A DNA stretch of 64,000 nucleotides from Clostridia bacterium. Its GTDB lineage: Bacteria > Bacillota > Clostridia > Lachnospirales > Lachnospiraceae. The notes beneath the pieces are model-generated. The model was given only the letters and a program-made list of their open reading frames with translations. It made no database searches and was not told the origin of the DNA. Of the stretch, positions 17,307 to 25,739 are shown piece by piece. The translations under genes were made by a program, and so were the position numbers. Position 1 is the stretch's first letter, and every line of letters begins with the position of its first letter. Where the stretch lies: contig CAJTHL010000007.1 of NCBI GenBank assembly GCA_910576205.1, positions 116,879-180,878 of the forward strand. The letters are read 5' to 3'.

Positions 17307-18035
17307 TTATAGAAGCATCTCCTCATCCTCGTTCTCATCCTCCGAGGACAGATTCGAATAAAATACATTCTGCATTTTAAGCTTCATCATTTCTATCATA
17401 TACTGGGCGTCTTCCCTGGTAAAGGTAAACGTAAGGCCATCCCCGCTATTCTCCCCGGAGGTAAGGTTTTCCAGCTGATATGGATTATATTTCTGTACAC
17501 CAAGAGTAAGGACTCCATTCAGATCAAAATCCTGTCCCATGTATTCCATTACTTTTTTAACATAATTCTGTGTTTCTTTAAACGGAGGGATCCCCCCATA
17601 CTTCGCCACATTTCCGCTGCCGGCATTGTAGGCCGCAAGAGCCAGGGAAACGTCCCCGTTATATTTGTCCAGAAGACCGGATATGTATTTTGCGCCGCCC
17701 ATGATATTACTCCGGGCATCAAAGCTGTCCGTTACGCCAAGGGAGCGGGCCGTAGCCGGCATCAGCTGCATCACGCCCTGGGCCCCGGCACTGGATACCG
17801 CCTGGGGATTAAAATTAGACTCTGCCTTTCCAATAGCTTTCAGCAGATTCAAAGAGACATTATATACATTGGCTGCCTCTTGAAAAATGCCCTCCATGCT
17901 TTCAGAGGTCTGAAGCGCACTCTGAAAGGTCTCTTGAAATGACGCTCCAGTGTTCCCATACAGGCCGCCAACCTCCTGCTGTCCGTAAAGACCAGTGAAA
18001 TAAGGGGAAAACAGCCCTACTTTATTTACACTCAT
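17307..18035 (-). CDS. Lytic transglycosylase (SLT domain), flagellum-associated
   Basis: Peptidoglycan-cleaving enzyme. The SLT domain covers about residues 55-175 with the catalytic glutamate in IGKAESNFNP, then SSAGAQGVMQLMPATA and LALAAYNAGSGNV. There is no signal peptide; the first 50 residues are Gly/Ser/Gln-rich. This fits a protein exported by the flagellar apparatus or delivered to the rod site, doing the job of FlgJ's muramidase, but that is inference from position between the flgK-csrA group and flgB. It has its own sigma-A promoter. Confidence 0.88.
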   Translation of the reverse strand: MSVNKVGLFSPYFTGLYGQQEVGGLYGNTGASFQETFQSALQTSESMEGIFQEAANVYNVSLNLLKAIGKAESNFNPQAVSSAGAQGVMQLMPATARSLGVTDSFDARSNIMGGAKYISGLLDKYNGDVSLALAAYNAGSGNVAKYGGIPPFKETQNYVKKVMEYMGQDFDLNGVLTLGVQKYNPYQLENLTSGENSGDGLTFTFTREDAQYMIEMMKLKMQNVFYSNLSSEDENEDEEMLL

Positions 18036-18071
18036 ATTCAGATCACCCTATCTATAAAGTCTATCTCGTTA

Positions 18072-18100
18072 ATAATAACTAAAATGAGAGTACTTGTCAA
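18072..18100 (-). promoter_or_regulatory. Sigma-A promoter of the lytic transglycosylase gene
   Basis: Minus-strand TTGACA (18095-18100) and TATTAT (18072-18077) with a 17-bp spacer, 37 bp upstream of the ATG at 18035. This is close to consensus, so the transglycosylase is probably transcribed independently of the csrA operon. Confidence 0.8.
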
Positions 18101-18128
18101 TAGTGCAGCTTTTCCCAAACCCCATCTT

Positions 18129-18353
18129 TTACGCATCTTTTTTCATAATTTTTTTCAAAGCGTTCATGGATGCGGTATCTGCGGACTCTCTGTTGGCCTT
18201 GGCCGCCTCCGCCAGCTCCGCACGGAGAATGGAAATGTCTTTGGGTGCTGATATAGCCAGCTTCACCCAATCGGAGCCGATATCCAGCACAGAAAGTTCT
18301 ATATTGTCTCCTATCATAATGGACTGGCATCTTTTTCTTTGCAAAACAAGCAT
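18129..18353 (-). CDS. csrA: Carbon storage regulator CsrA
   Basis: RNA-binding translational repressor that controls flagellin synthesis in Firmicutes. The 74 residues begin MLVLQRKRCQSIMIGDNIEL and contain VKLAISAPKDISILRAEL, with the conserved Arg of the RNA-binding face. The ATG follows the fliW stop codon by one base, so the two are translationally coupled. FliW binds and inhibits CsrA in the known partner-switch with flagellin. Confidence 0.93.
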   Translation of the reverse strand: MLVLQRKRCQSIMIGDNIELSVLDIGSDWVKLAISAPKDISILRAELAEAAKANRESADTASMNALKKIMKKDA

Positions 18354-18354
18354 G

Positions 18355-18798
18355 TTATTCCGCCTCCTTCTGCTGCGTTCCCAGAGGATGGCGGAAAGTA
18401 TAAGCCGGATCCTCCAGGATAATCTGGCGGGCATCACGGGTATGGAAGTTCACCGCAATGGGAGCCTTTAAATTGGCTGTGCTGTCGGAAATCCGATCAC
18501 GGATTACACCGATTACATAATAAGAAATATCCTCATCCTTTGGGGAGCCGATAGCGCTACGGTCTGCATCCGATATCCGGGGATTGTAATCCGCAAAAAA
18601 ATGGAAGGGATTCAGCAAAATAAAGCAGAGGTTTTCATCTCCAAGGGACTGGAGGCAGATCAAGGTATCTGAATCCTCCTCAAATGGTATGGGAAGAAAA
18701 TCCCTCTCCTCCTCAAACCCAAAAAGCCCCTCCGGAAAACAGATTTTTTCCTCCGGGCTGTACTCAATGCTTCCAAAATATTTGTTATTGATTGTCAC
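18355..18798 (-). CDS. fliW: Flagellar assembly factor FliW
   Basis: Antagonist of CsrA that senses free flagellin. The 147 residues show the FliW features KICFPEGLFGFEEERDF, a central beta domain and LKAPIAVNFHTRDARQIIL. It is coupled to csrA downstream and follows the DUF6470 gene, as in B. subtilis yviE-fliW-csrA. Confidence 0.94.
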   Translation of the reverse strand: MTINNKYFGSIEYSPEEKICFPEGLFGFEEERDFLPIPFEEDSDTLICLQSLGDENLCFILLNPFHFFADYNPRISDADRSAIGSPKDEDISYYVIGVIRDRISDSTANLKAPIAVNFHTRDARQIILEDPAYTFRHPLGTQQKEAE

Positions 18799-18834
18799 TG
18801 CTATACCTCCAGGTAAAGGAAAAAGGGCTTATTG

Positions 18835-19440
18835 CTAAGCCCTTACGTCTAACGGTTCAAAATTCGGATCTGCGCTTGGCGGAACATAGATGGGACCGCC
18901 TACATACTCAATCCGTACTTCCGGGTGCTGTGTGATCGACAGCTCAATATCCCCTGGAATAAACTCAAAGTCTCCGTTGGCCACCTTCAAGTCAAAGTTG
19001 AGCTTATCCATCTCATAATTGATGATAAGGTCGCCTGCCTCATAATTGAGCTCAACCGGCGCTGACGGTGTAAATCCCATTGTTACCTGACCTGTTGGCT
19101 GCTGATTCCTGTTGGCAAGAATCTGGCCTAAGACGTCGTCCCCAAGCTTTGCTTTTACCATCAGCTGGCCTTCCTGTGCAAGCTGGGCAGTCGCCTCGTA
19201 AGCGGTCTGCTCCCCCTTCTGGGCCGCCCGTTCCACATTCTGTCCCACAGTAGGCAACACAGAATTCCGGGCCGCTGAAGAGTCAATATTCAGCTTTACC
19301 GGACGGCTCTTAATGGTCATCCCGCCCTTATTCCTGCTAATCTCAACCTCAGCTGTAGCAGATTTGTATTCCAGCCGCGCATTCTGTATTCTCAATTCAT
19401 ACTGAATAGGTACGGTTGTAATATTAATTAGCTGTTTCAT
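18835..19440 (-). CDS. DUF6470 family protein (YviE-like)
   Basis: A 201-residue protein found between flgL and fliW in many Firmicutes. The opening MKQLINITTVPIQYELRIQNA and the later ISRNKGGMTIKSRPVKLNID are recognisable. No catalytic motif, signal peptide or membrane helix is visible. Co-conservation with flgL and fliW suggests a filament-junction or flagellin-homeostasis role, which is not established. Confidence 0.85.
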   Translation of the reverse strand: MKQLINITTVPIQYELRIQNARLEYKSATAEVEISRNKGGMTIKSRPVKLNIDSSAARNSVLPTVGQNVERAAQKGEQTAYEATAQLAQEGQLMVKAKLGDDVLGQILANRNQQPTGQVTMGFTPSAPVELNYEAGDLIINYEMDKLNFDLKVANGDFEFIPGDIELSITQHPEVRIEYVGGPIYVPPSADPNFEPLDVRA

Positions 19441-19485
19441 ACCCTTTTACCTCCCCTCCTGTTAATCTGATTTTTTAACCGCTAA

Positions 19486-20484
19486 TTAATTCATAAAATC
19501 GATAAAGGAAGGAGTTAAAATGCTCGTTCCCACTTTAAGTGTTGCGTTGTAAGCGTACTGCGCCCACATGTATTCTGTGATAGCCTCCGGCATATCCACA
19601 TCCACGGTATTTTTCAGCTGTGTATTCAGCTCCACCTGCTGGTCTTCCAGGCGGTCCTTGGTGGTTTTCAGGAAATTGGACTTGGTTCCGATGGTGGTCA
19701 TATTGTCGATGAGCTTGTTGCGGGCCTCGTCAAAGGCTCCCAGAAGCTCCTGGTATTTGTCTACGTCAAACTCCTCCGCACCCAGGACCTCTGCCATCTG
19801 TCCTGCCAGAACAATGATGTTTTTGCTGTTTCCATTATCGTCTGTTCCGTATCCAACTACATTAATACCGGGCAGAGACGTATCAAACGCACTGGAATTT
19901 GCCGCCTTATCATTCTCCATAGTAAGGCCAAAGCCCATATCCAGAAATACATTTTCGTCCGACATATCCTCCAGCATATCCACATTTCCGCTTGTCACAT
20001 CCACGCCCCGGTAGTAGAGGGTCTTTCCGTCGTCACTCAGCTTGAAGGGCGTACTGCCTCCGGCGGCGCCGCCAAACACAAAAGTCTCTCCGAAAGAAGA
20101 ATTCATGCTCATGGTCATGGATTCCTGTGCGGAGCGGAAAGCTTCCGCATAAGTTTTGCGGACTTCCCAGTTCCAGTTTGTGGCGTTCATAGCCTCCAGA
20201 CCGTACTGCTTGCTCAGATATTTTGCCTGGGTATTGATCTGGGAAATGGCATCCTCCTGAGCATTCAGAAAACTCTGGGTGTCCTCAATGGTAGAAATAT
20301 AGTCCTCTGTCTTGGCATATTTTTTATAGAGGCCCGCAGCCCGCACCTGTCCGGTGGGATTCTGGTAAGCCTTGGTAAACTGCTTGTGAGTCTCCACCTT
20401 TGTACGGATCAGATCCAGGTTGGCAATGGAACTGTTCAGATGGTTTTTATAATTTCTGATTAACTGGCCTGTGGTAACTCTCAT
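19486..20484 (-). CDS. flgL: Flagellar hook-filament junction protein FlgL
   Basis: HAP3 junction protein linking hook to filament. Of 332 residues, the N-terminal MRVTTGQLIRNYKNHLNSSI and a flagellin-like D0/D1 helix frame a short variable domain, and the C-terminal TEYMWAQYAYNATLKVG closes the coiled coil. It is 21 bp after flgK. Confidence 0.93.
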   Translation of the reverse strand: MRVTTGQLIRNYKNHLNSSIANLDLIRTKVETHKQFTKAYQNPTGQVRAAGLYKKYAKTEDYISTIEDTQSFLNAQEDAISQINTQAKYLSKQYGLEAMNATNWNWEVRKTYAEAFRSAQESMTMSMNSSFGETFVFGGAAGGSTPFKLSDDGKTLYYRGVDVTSGNVDMLEDMSDENVFLDMGFGLTMENDKAANSSAFDTSLPGINVVGYGTDDNGNSKNIIVLAGQMAEVLGAEEFDVDKYQELLGAFDEARNKLIDNMTTIGTKSNFLKTTKDRLEDQQVELNTQLKNTVDVDMPEAITEYMWAQYAYNATLKVGTSILTPSFIDFMN

Positions 20485-20505
20485 CTTTCATTCCTCCCAA
20501 CTAAG

Positions 20506-22263
20506 CTATCGTCCGACAACGCCGGTTCCGTTTATCAGTTTATCCAGCGCCTCGTCCAGAGTGGTCATAAGCCTTGCCGCCGCTGTATAGGATTGCTGAT
20601 ACTGCAACAGGTTGATTCCTTCCTCATCCAGGGAAACGCCCGAGACAGAATCGCGCCTGTCTGCCGTCTGGTTAATGACGCTGATCTTGTTTGTCAGTGT
20701 ATTGTCCGCTGCCTTCTGGTCGATAGCCAGCACATTTTCCATATTCGTAAAACAGTCATAGTAGCTGCCTTTGTAGAACAGCACCGATCCATCCGGGTTT
20801 GTAAATTCTCTTGTTCCGTTAAACGCCTCAATCATTTTCAGCACATTTTCATTGGCCTTGGCTCCAATGACCGGTTTCCCGTCCTCAATGACCGGCACTT
20901 TGGAAGTAGTGATGCCATAGGTGCCATTACTCCAGGCATCGGCAATCTTGATATTGGATGCGTTGAAATCTTTACCGTCTGTGGTTTCGAAAAGGGGACG
21001 GTCCTCGTACAACGGGTCGCCCTGGGTGAAAACAGGCATGGCAACAATATTTCCAGTCCCCGAACCGACCACATAGGTAGGCTCACCCGTAACCGGGTCC
21101 GGCGTTCCTTCAACATACAGCAATTCTCCTGTGTCGGAAACCCACTGGCCGGAGCTGTTTGTCTTAGGCGGCCAGGCCGTAGTCGCTGCATTATAGGTAA
21201 ACTTCACCGTTCCGTCCGCATTTGTCTGACAGGCTTTATTCAGATCATTAAACATGTTGGCCAGTTCCCGGACCATATTGTCCAGGGACTTTTCATAATA
21301 TCCAATCCCTTTGACGTCTGTCCCGTCAAAATCCCCGGATTTATTAAGAATATCCAGAGTTCCCTTCAGAACGCCGTTGGGAATAGTCTCCGTAATGTCT
21401 TTCTCTTCCAGGTATGCGTCTCTGACCGACAGCTTTACATCCTTGTTATCGGAAATATCTGCCTCAAATTTCCCGTACTTATTGTCGGCAATCAGCGTGT
21501 ACTGGTTTCCCTGGGAATCGATAAAATTAATATCCAGAACCTCTACCGTAACACCGGGAGCAATCTCGCGATCCCAGTAATTCGTGGTAATCGGCAGATA
21601 ACTTGAAAGCTCATCAATCAGCAGATCTCTCTGATCCATCAGCTCCAGGGCCGGATTTCCCACAATATGGCTGTTCTTGATGGTCTCATTGAGCTCGCCG
21701 ATATTTTTAAGCAGGTTGTTTAAATCCTTTATGGTAGTGTCCTGGAATTCATTGGCCAGCTCCTCCCGGACCTCCTGTAAGCGCTGGGCGTCCTGGTGAA
21801 ACAGGTTCAGAAGATTCTGGGCGGAAGAGCGCACCATGGAATCATACTCCCGCTCGCTGGCGTTGGAATGCAGCGCCTGTAACTGGGAATTCAGATCCTT
21901 TAAGGCATCCCGGACACCGCTTAACGTGGTCTCATCCAGAATATCCGCCAGTTTCTCATAGCCCGACATATGGGCGTCCGTAGTTCCAAGCTTTGACATC
22001 TGCGTCCGGTACTGGATATCCAGGAACGGATCCCGGATACGGGAGACACTTTTGATATCCACGCCAAAACCAATCTTGGCATTGGGATTGTTATTATAAA
22101 AATCTCCGCTGCGGAGATTCATACTGGTAATATCGAGTCTCTGTCTTGTATATCCTTCTGTATTTACATTTGCTATATTCTGTCCGGTCACTTCCAGGGC
22201 GCGGTGGCTTGCCGTCATTCCAAGAAACGCCGTTGTAAAACCTGCAAAGGTCGAACGCATCAT
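20506..22263 (-). CDS. flgK: Flagellar hook-associated protein FlgK
   Basis: HAP1 junction protein, 585 residues. The N-terminal rod motif STFAGFTTAFLGMTASHRAL plus QNIANVNTEGYTRQRL and the C-terminal SGVSLDEEGINLLQYQQSYT are diagnostic. The start uses a GGAGG site 11 bases before the first of two consecutive ATG codons. It sits between flgN and flgL. Confidence 0.96.
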   Translation of the reverse strand: MMRSTFAGFTTAFLGMTASHRALEVTGQNIANVNTEGYTRQRLDITSMNLRSGDFYNNNPNAKIGFGVDIKSVSRIRDPFLDIQYRTQMSKLGTTDAHMSGYEKLADILDETTLSGVRDALKDLNSQLQALHSNASEREYDSMVRSSAQNLLNLFHQDAQRLQEVREELANEFQDTTIKDLNNLLKNIGELNETIKNSHIVGNPALELMDQRDLLIDELSSYLPITTNYWDREIAPGVTVEVLDINFIDSQGNQYTLIADNKYGKFEADISDNKDVKLSVRDAYLEEKDITETIPNGVLKGTLDILNKSGDFDGTDVKGIGYYEKSLDNMVRELANMFNDLNKACQTNADGTVKFTYNAATTAWPPKTNSSGQWVSDTGELLYVEGTPDPVTGEPTYVVGSGTGNIVAMPVFTQGDPLYEDRPLFETTDGKDFNASNIKIADAWSNGTYGITTSKVPVIEDGKPVIGAKANENVLKMIEAFNGTREFTNPDGSVLFYKGSYYDCFTNMENVLAIDQKAADNTLTNKISVINQTADRRDSVSGVSLDEEGINLLQYQQSYTAAARLMTTLDEALDKLINGTGVVGR

Positions 22264-22280
22264 AGCTTAATTTTCCTCCT

Positions 22281-22748
22281 TTATATCCGGGTGTCCGTGA
22301 AATGAATTTCCCGCTGCTTTACAGATCCATCCTCCGAATATGTCTGGCCCTTTCCCTGCTTCTGCTCCGCGATCATCTTATTGATGGCGTGAAGATTAAC
22401 CTCCATAATCGTTCTGGAATTATCCGCCAGCTCCTGAAACACGCGTACTCTTTCGGCCAGTTCATTGAAAAGCTCCTTCATAGCCTGCTTCTGCTCCGCT
22501 GGCAGCTTCTCCAGGATTTCCTGAAAAGAAAGCCCCTGGAAACCAAGCGCCTCCTGGGCCTTCTCACGTTTTTGTTCCAGCCCCCGCATAGCCAGGGCTT
22601 CCGCCTGTTCTTTGCTCCCAATTTCTTCCAGCTGGCTGACCCGGTTCTGTTTTACCACGTCAAGCTTCTTCTGTTCCAATGGGATAAGCCGGTCAAAAAC
22701 CTCTATATAGCGGTGAATGACTTCCGTAAATTCTGTCAGATTATACAT
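22281..22748 (-). CDS. flgN: Flagellar chaperone FlgN family protein
   Basis: Export chaperone for FlgK and FlgL. The 155 residues are all-helical and charged, with the FlgN pattern LIPLEQKKLDVVKQNRVSQL followed by EEIGSKEQAEA. The start overlaps the end of flgM by 8 bp, and flgK, its substrate, follows. Confidence 0.9.
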   Translation of the reverse strand: MYNLTEFTEVIHRYIEVFDRLIPLEQKKLDVVKQNRVSQLEEIGSKEQAEALAMRGLEQKREKAQEALGFQGLSFQEILEKLPAEQKQAMKELFNELAERVRVFQELADNSRTIMEVNLHAINKMIAEQKQGKGQTYSEDGSVKQREIHFTDTRI

Positions 22749-23061
22749 GAGCCGCTGCCTCCCCGGTCAGCATCATTTTGGAAGCAATGGCATAGGGATC
22801 AATATGATAAGTTCCCGCAGCAACCTGCTGTCTGATAGCTTCCACTTTTCCGGGGTCCGCGCTCTGCTTTACCTCCGATACAATCCTTTTGGACAGAGCT
22901 TCTGAAAACGTCTTTTCCTGAATCTGCCGGGAGCTGGACTGAATCGTTATGGCATCATAATTGCCTGCCGCCTTTGTATCACCCGGAATCCTGGAATCGG
23001 GTTTTGTATATCCCACCGCGTCCGGGCGATACGGGCTTATATTATTTAACGATATTTTCAT
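22741..23061 (-). CDS. flgM: Anti-sigma-28 factor FlgM
   Basis: Holds sigma-28 inactive until hook completion lets it be exported. The 106 residues have a disordered N-terminus (MKISLNNISPYRPDAV) and the C-terminal FlgM signature KVEAIRQQVAAGTYHIDPYA. A sigma-28-type -10 element lies about 60 bp upstream, giving the expected autoregulation. The sigma-28 gene itself is not in the window. Confidence 0.93.
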   Translation of the reverse strand: MKISLNNISPYRPDAVGYTKPDSRIPGDTKAAGNYDAITIQSSSRQIQEKTFSEALSKRIVSEVKQSADPGKVEAIRQQVAAGTYHIDPYAIASKMMLTGEAAAHV

Positions 23062-23119
23062 AAACGAAACTCCTTTCAGAGGTGAATCCTTTTGCCTTCA
23101 TTTCTGTTTCTTATTTTTA

Positions 23120-23127
23120 TTATCGGC
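23120..23127 (-). promoter_or_regulatory. Sigma-28-type -10 element upstream of flgM
   Basis: Minus-strand GCCGATAA is an exact match to the sigma-28/sigma-D -10 consensus, 59 bp before the flgM start. The -35 (expected TAAA about 15 bp upstream) is weak; TTAT is the closest match. Confidence 0.6.
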
Positions 23128-23160
23128 AAATCCCGGAAAAAGATAACAAAAAAATCAAAT

Positions 23161-24243
23161 TTATAATTTGCGCAGATGGTTCATCAGCACATTGGGGATA
23201 TTGGTACAGGACGCCTGTACGCAGACTGCCCCGATATCCTGGGCCACCATAGGCATGCCGTAAACCACGCAGGATTCTTTATCCTGTCCAATCGTAAAAG
23301 AACCGGTGTTGCGCATTTCCAGAAGCCCGCTGGCCCCGTCCCGGCCCATACCGGTCATAATAATACCGACGGCATTTTTTCCCATCTTTTTTGCAACGGA
23401 AGAAAAAAGCACATCTACAGAAGGACGATGCCCGTTGACCTTCTCCCCGTCCTTGCAGACAACATAAAATCCGTAAACATCCTTCTCCACCGTCATCTGC
23501 AAAGCTCCCGGGGCAATCAGCGCCAGTCCCGGACGAATGCGGTCACCGTTCTGGGCTTCCCGCACTTCCATTTTACAGATGCGGTCCAGGCGCTCCGCAT
23601 ACATTTTCGTAAATCCCGGCGGCATATGCTGGGTTACAACAATCCCCGGTATATCTCCCGGAAGCTGTCTGAGCACCTCCAGCGTCGCCTCCGTCCCTCC
23701 TGTGGAAGCGCCGATAGCAATATACTTTGTTTTCAATACGTTCTGGGAAAGACCGGAACCCGGGCCGGGAGAGGTAGACGCTGCCGAAGTCGCGGACAGC
23801 ACCGCTCCCATGGATGGTGCAACCGGCCTGGACTGCTGAGGGGCTCTCACCTTCGCCCTTGAAGCGATAAAGATTTTACTGTGAAGCATGGTAAAAAAAT
23901 TGCTGACGCTGTAATCCTTGCCCATGTTTGGTTTCTGTACAAAATCCACCGCCCCGGCGGCAAGCGCGTCAAAAACGGTCAGATTAAGAGAAGATACCAG
24001 AATCACAGGGACCGGATATTTCGGAAGCAGCTCCTTTAGGAAATCAATCCCGCTAAGTCCCGGCATCTCCACATCCATGGTAATCACATCCGGCTTCAGC
24101 GCCGGCACCTTGGAACGGGCGTCAAAGGCGCTTGTGGCATATCCCACAAGCTCCATATTTGCCTGCTTCTGTATATCCTGAATCAGCATCTGACGGAAAA
24201 ATACAGAATCGTCTACCACTAATACTCTTATTTTTTTTTGCAT
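23161..24243 (-). CDS. cheB: Chemotaxis methylesterase/glutaminase CheB
   Basis: Removes methyl groups from chemoreceptors for adaptation. A receiver domain (1-105) has phospho-acceptor D57. A linker rich in Pro/Ser/Ala (130-165) leads to the methylesterase domain (about 168-355), with catalytic Ser in AIGASTGGTEA, His in VTQHMPPGFT and Asp in IIMTGMGRDG. It follows cheR by 35 bp and may be transcribed with flgM downstream. Confidence 0.96.
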   Translation of the reverse strand: MQKKIRVLVVDDSVFFRQMLIQDIQKQANMELVGYATSAFDARSKVPALKPDVITMDVEMPGLSGIDFLKELLPKYPVPVILVSSLNLTVFDALAAGAVDFVQKPNMGKDYSVSNFFTMLHSKIFIASRAKVRAPQQSRPVAPSMGAVLSATSAASTSPGPGSGLSQNVLKTKYIAIGASTGGTEATLEVLRQLPGDIPGIVVTQHMPPGFTKMYAERLDRICKMEVREAQNGDRIRPGLALIAPGALQMTVEKDVYGFYVVCKDGEKVNGHRPSVDVLFSSVAKKMGKNAVGIIMTGMGRDGASGLLEMRNTGSFTIGQDKESCVVYGMPMVAQDIGAVCVQASCTNIPNVLMNHLRKL

Positions 24244-24278
24244 TTCTTCACGACCTTTCTAAAACCGGCTCCCCAGAA

Positions 24279-25091
24279 TTACTCCTTCCGATAGGTTGCC
24301 GGCTGCAAATATTTGTAAGGGGTCGTCTCCTTATTCAGACTCTCGGAATGACCGATCAGCAGATAACCTCCCGGATTGGTGGCCTGGAAAAACCGGTTCA
24401 CCAGCGCCTCTTTCGTATCCTGGTCAAAATATATCATTACATTTCTGCAGAAAATCACATCGAATTTCAGCTTGAACTGTATAGGTGTCATCAGATTAAA
24501 AGTACGGAAGATTACATTATTCTTAATCATAGGGGCAACCGTGTAGACTCCCGGCTGGGATGTCTTGGCAAAATATTTGCTCTTCCACTGGGGCGGAACC
24601 TCCCTTAGAGAGTTCTCGTCGTACACTGCATTCTGGGCAGCCGTCAAGGCATTCTGGGAAATGTCCGTAGCCAGCACCCGGGTATCCCAGGCGCCGGCTT
24701 TGGAGCCAAAGTACTCTTTCAGAATCATGGAAATCGTGTAGGGCTCCTCCCCGGAGGAACACCCGGCGCTCCAGATGCTTAAAACCCGGTCCTTCTTCTT
24801 CGTCTCCAGATAAGGAAGAATTGTATCTGTAAAAAATTTAAAGTGCGCTTCCTCCCGCATAAAATAAGTATAATTTGTGGTCAGCTTATTCAGCATCAGT
24901 TCCAGATCTTCCGGTTTTTTGCTCTTAAGAAGATAATCCACATAATCCTTAAAGCTGGTAAAGCCCATGGTCATAATGGGCGTGGAAAGTCTTCCCATAA
25001 TGAGCTGTTTTTTCTTGGATAAATCAATCCCGTAATTCTGTTTTACAAAACTAACCAGTCTGGTAAAATCACTATCCGCAATGGTTAACAT
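24279..25091 (-). CDS. cheR: Chemotaxis methyltransferase CheR
   Basis: Methylates chemoreceptor glutamates with SAM. The CheR N-terminal helical domain (1-75) and the SAM-binding domain with WSAGCSSGEEPYTISM are clear, followed by VIFCRNVMIYFD. The ATG at 25091 is chosen because GGAGG lies five bases upstream; a TTG four codons earlier overlaps that site. 270 residues, normal length. Confidence 0.95.
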   Translation of the reverse strand: MLTIADSDFTRLVSFVKQNYGIDLSKKKQLIMGRLSTPIMTMGFTSFKDYVDYLLKSKKPEDLELMLNKLTTNYTYFMREEAHFKFFTDTILPYLETKKKDRVLSIWSAGCSSGEEPYTISMILKEYFGSKAGAWDTRVLATDISQNALTAAQNAVYDENSLREVPPQWKSKYFAKTSQPGVYTVAPMIKNNVIFRTFNLMTPIQFKLKFDVIFCRNVMIYFDQDTKEALVNRFFQATNPGGYLLIGHSESLNKETTPYKYLQPATYRKE

Positions 25092-25143
25092 AACATCCTC
25101 CAAACAAACATTTATGCAGTCAGTCTTCCATTCCCCTGTTAAG

Positions 25144-25623
25144 TTAATAAGTGGAAATCAGTTCCTCACAATTCAGGAAAAGAAGCACCTCCTGGCTGCT
25201 CAGCGAAATCATTCCGTTGACCAGCTTCTGATGATCCTCCACAGGTATGGGGGAAATCTGGGTCTTGTCAACGTCCAGCACCTGCTGTACGGAATCCACT
25301 ATGATTCCGATATACACAGTGTCAATGTCCAGCACAATAATGCAGGTGGTATCCATGTATTCGCTCATACCTCTCCCCATCTTAAGGCGGATGTCAATGA
25401 TCGGGACAATCTGTCCACGCATATTGATAATCCCCCGGATATAATCGGGAACCCGGGGAAGTTCGGTGATAAAGTTGTCAGTGATAATCTCAATCACATA
25501 GTTGGTGCTGACGCCCATGGTCACTCCGTCAGAGCGGAAGGTAAGGTAGCGCTCTGTGGAGATATCCGTCTTAGGGGCCTGCTCTTCATTTTCCATGTTT
25601 GTATTCTCAAGTTCAGTTGACAT
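25144..25623 (-). CDS. cheW: Chemotaxis adaptor CheW
   Basis: Couples CheA to chemoreceptors. The 159 residues are a single CheW domain with RYLTFRSDGVTMGVSTNYVI, IRGIINMRGQIVPIIDIRLK and the C-terminal LLFLNCEELI. The first 20 residues are acidic. It stands between cheA and cheR. Confidence 0.95.
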   Translation of the reverse strand: MSTELENTNMENEEQAPKTDISTERYLTFRSDGVTMGVSTNYVIEIITDNFITELPRVPDYIRGIINMRGQIVPIIDIRLKMGRGMSEYMDTTCIIVLDIDTVYIGIIVDSVQQVLDVDKTQISPIPVEDHQKLVNGMISLSSQEVLLFLNCEELISTY

Positions 25624-25739
25624 GTGGCTTCCTCCAAAATTATATTTTGTTATTTCATATATATCCGTTCAGCCGCCTGGCCATCAGATTCGTGTACGCA
25701 CGATTTTCCTTTCCTCCTAAGGTCTGGCCTAACTGTAAA

